Positions 63,871-64,000 of a stretch of DNA of 64,000 bases are shown in pieces; within the stretch, counting starts at the first letter, position 1, and each line of letters starts with the position of its first letter. Source of the stretch: Sphingobacterium sp. CZ-UAM (GTDB lineage Bacteria > Bacteroidota > Bacteroidia > Sphingobacteriales > Sphingobacteriaceae); contig NZ_MTCM01000001.1 of NCBI RefSeq assembly GCF_002000245.1, forward strand, positions 2,315,740 to 2,379,739. Reading direction: 5' to 3'. A program made the position numbers and the translations under genes. The notes under the pieces were generated by a model. That model saw nothing but the letters and a program-made list of their open reading frames with translations. It ran no database searches and was not told the origin of the DNA.

Positions 63871-64000
63871 TGTAGTGAACCCCAAAAGTTGGACAAAACT
63901 TTTGGGGTTCACTATTTATGGCAAAACACACATTTGAGGAGAAACTAGATATAGTTTCTCAAGTAAAAAACGGGAAGCCGATATTACGCATATCGCGCGA
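63871..64000 (+). mobile_element. Left end of an IS3-family (IS150-like) insertion sequence
   Basis: TGTAGTGAACCCCAAAAGTTGGACA-like sequence at 63871 resembles the terminal repeat of IS150-group elements (starts TG, contains CCCCAAAAGTTGGACA). It is followed after 22 bases by a transposase frame. The right end is outside the window. An 18-bp perfect hairpin (63873-63890 with 63897-63914) overlaps the terminus. Confidence 0.8.
63918..64000 (+). CDS. IS3-family transposase OrfA, 3' end outside window
   Basis: The frame reads MAKHTFEEKLDIVSQVKNGK, then PILRISR to the window edge. The FEEKLDIVSQV-NGKPILRISR pattern is the helix-turn-helix start of IS3-family OrfA proteins, which recognise the IS ends. 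The ATG lies 3 bases after the hairpin at the IS terminus. Only 27 codons are visible. Confidence 0.85.
   Translation, partial: MAKHTFEEKLDIVSQVKNGKPILRISR

Overview
The window is a chromosomal segment of a Bacteroidota bacterium, most likely the Sphingobacterium/Pedobacter group. The evidence is the recurring TAnnTTTG -7 promoter box, futalosine-type menaquinone genes, a PUR-type DUF3276 protein, SusC-style TonB receptors with carboxypeptidase-regulatory N-termini, LytTR/His_kinase signalling and moderate GC. A urease locus fits urease-positive Sphingobacterium species, but the species call is inference.

Layout. 1-2.6 kb: 3' end of a DUF480 gene, an MFS exporter and a DUF72 gene (+). 2.6-8.3 kb (-): enolase, carA behind a probable leader-peptide attenuator, DUF2752 and TM2 membrane proteins, obg and adk. 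8.3-8.8 kb: three tandem tRNA-Arg(ACG) genes. 8.9-15.9 kb: an alpha/beta hydrolase, a PUR-like protein, a LiaF-like/histidine kinase/LytTR regulator/beta-lactamase-like operon, a D-2-hydroxyacid dehydrogenase and a 50-aa protein. 16-22.8 kb: MscS channel, AraC regulator, DUF983, cysteine desulfurase, an A-type Fe-S carrier behind a perfect palindrome, asnA and a DbpA-like helicase. 22.9-27.4 kb (-): mqnA, a phosphatase, mqnE and an ABC exporter. 27.7-29.8 kb: aminotransferase and tyrA. 30-39.5 kb: a TPR protein, a TonB receptor, a Crp regulator, a dehydrogenase, a dienelactone hydrolase and a VanW protein. 39.6-42.7 kb: a TPP-riboswitch thiamine salvage operon, thiM-thiE-thiD-tenA.

The most notable block is 45.6-62.1 kb, entirely on the minus strand. 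It looks like a self-contained nickel/urease island. A distal segment carries a small exported protein, HypA, HypB, a second UreE, a binding protein, a FecCD-type permease, an ATPase, a GNAT and a siderophore-class TonB receptor. A proximal segment carries a second small exported protein, UreA, UreB, UreC, a beta-barrel protein, UreE, UreF, UreG, UreD, a urea transporter and a DUF2490 barrel protein. The two segments start with small proteins that share a C-terminal motif, and each is preceded by the same 14-bp sequence at nearly the same distance from a -7 box. No hydrogenase genes are present, so HypA/HypB probably serve urease nickel loading. The inferred flow is: chelated Ni crosses the outer membrane by the TonB receptor and the inner membrane by the ABC transporter, is handed through HypA/HypB/UreE to UreG-UreF-UreD, and ends in urease, while urea enters by its own channel.

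The right end (63.1-64.0 kb) holds a DUF2071 gene, an array of twelve 42-bp repeats, a perfect 19-bp inverted repeat, and the left end of an IS3-family (IS150-like) insertion sequence cut by the window edge.
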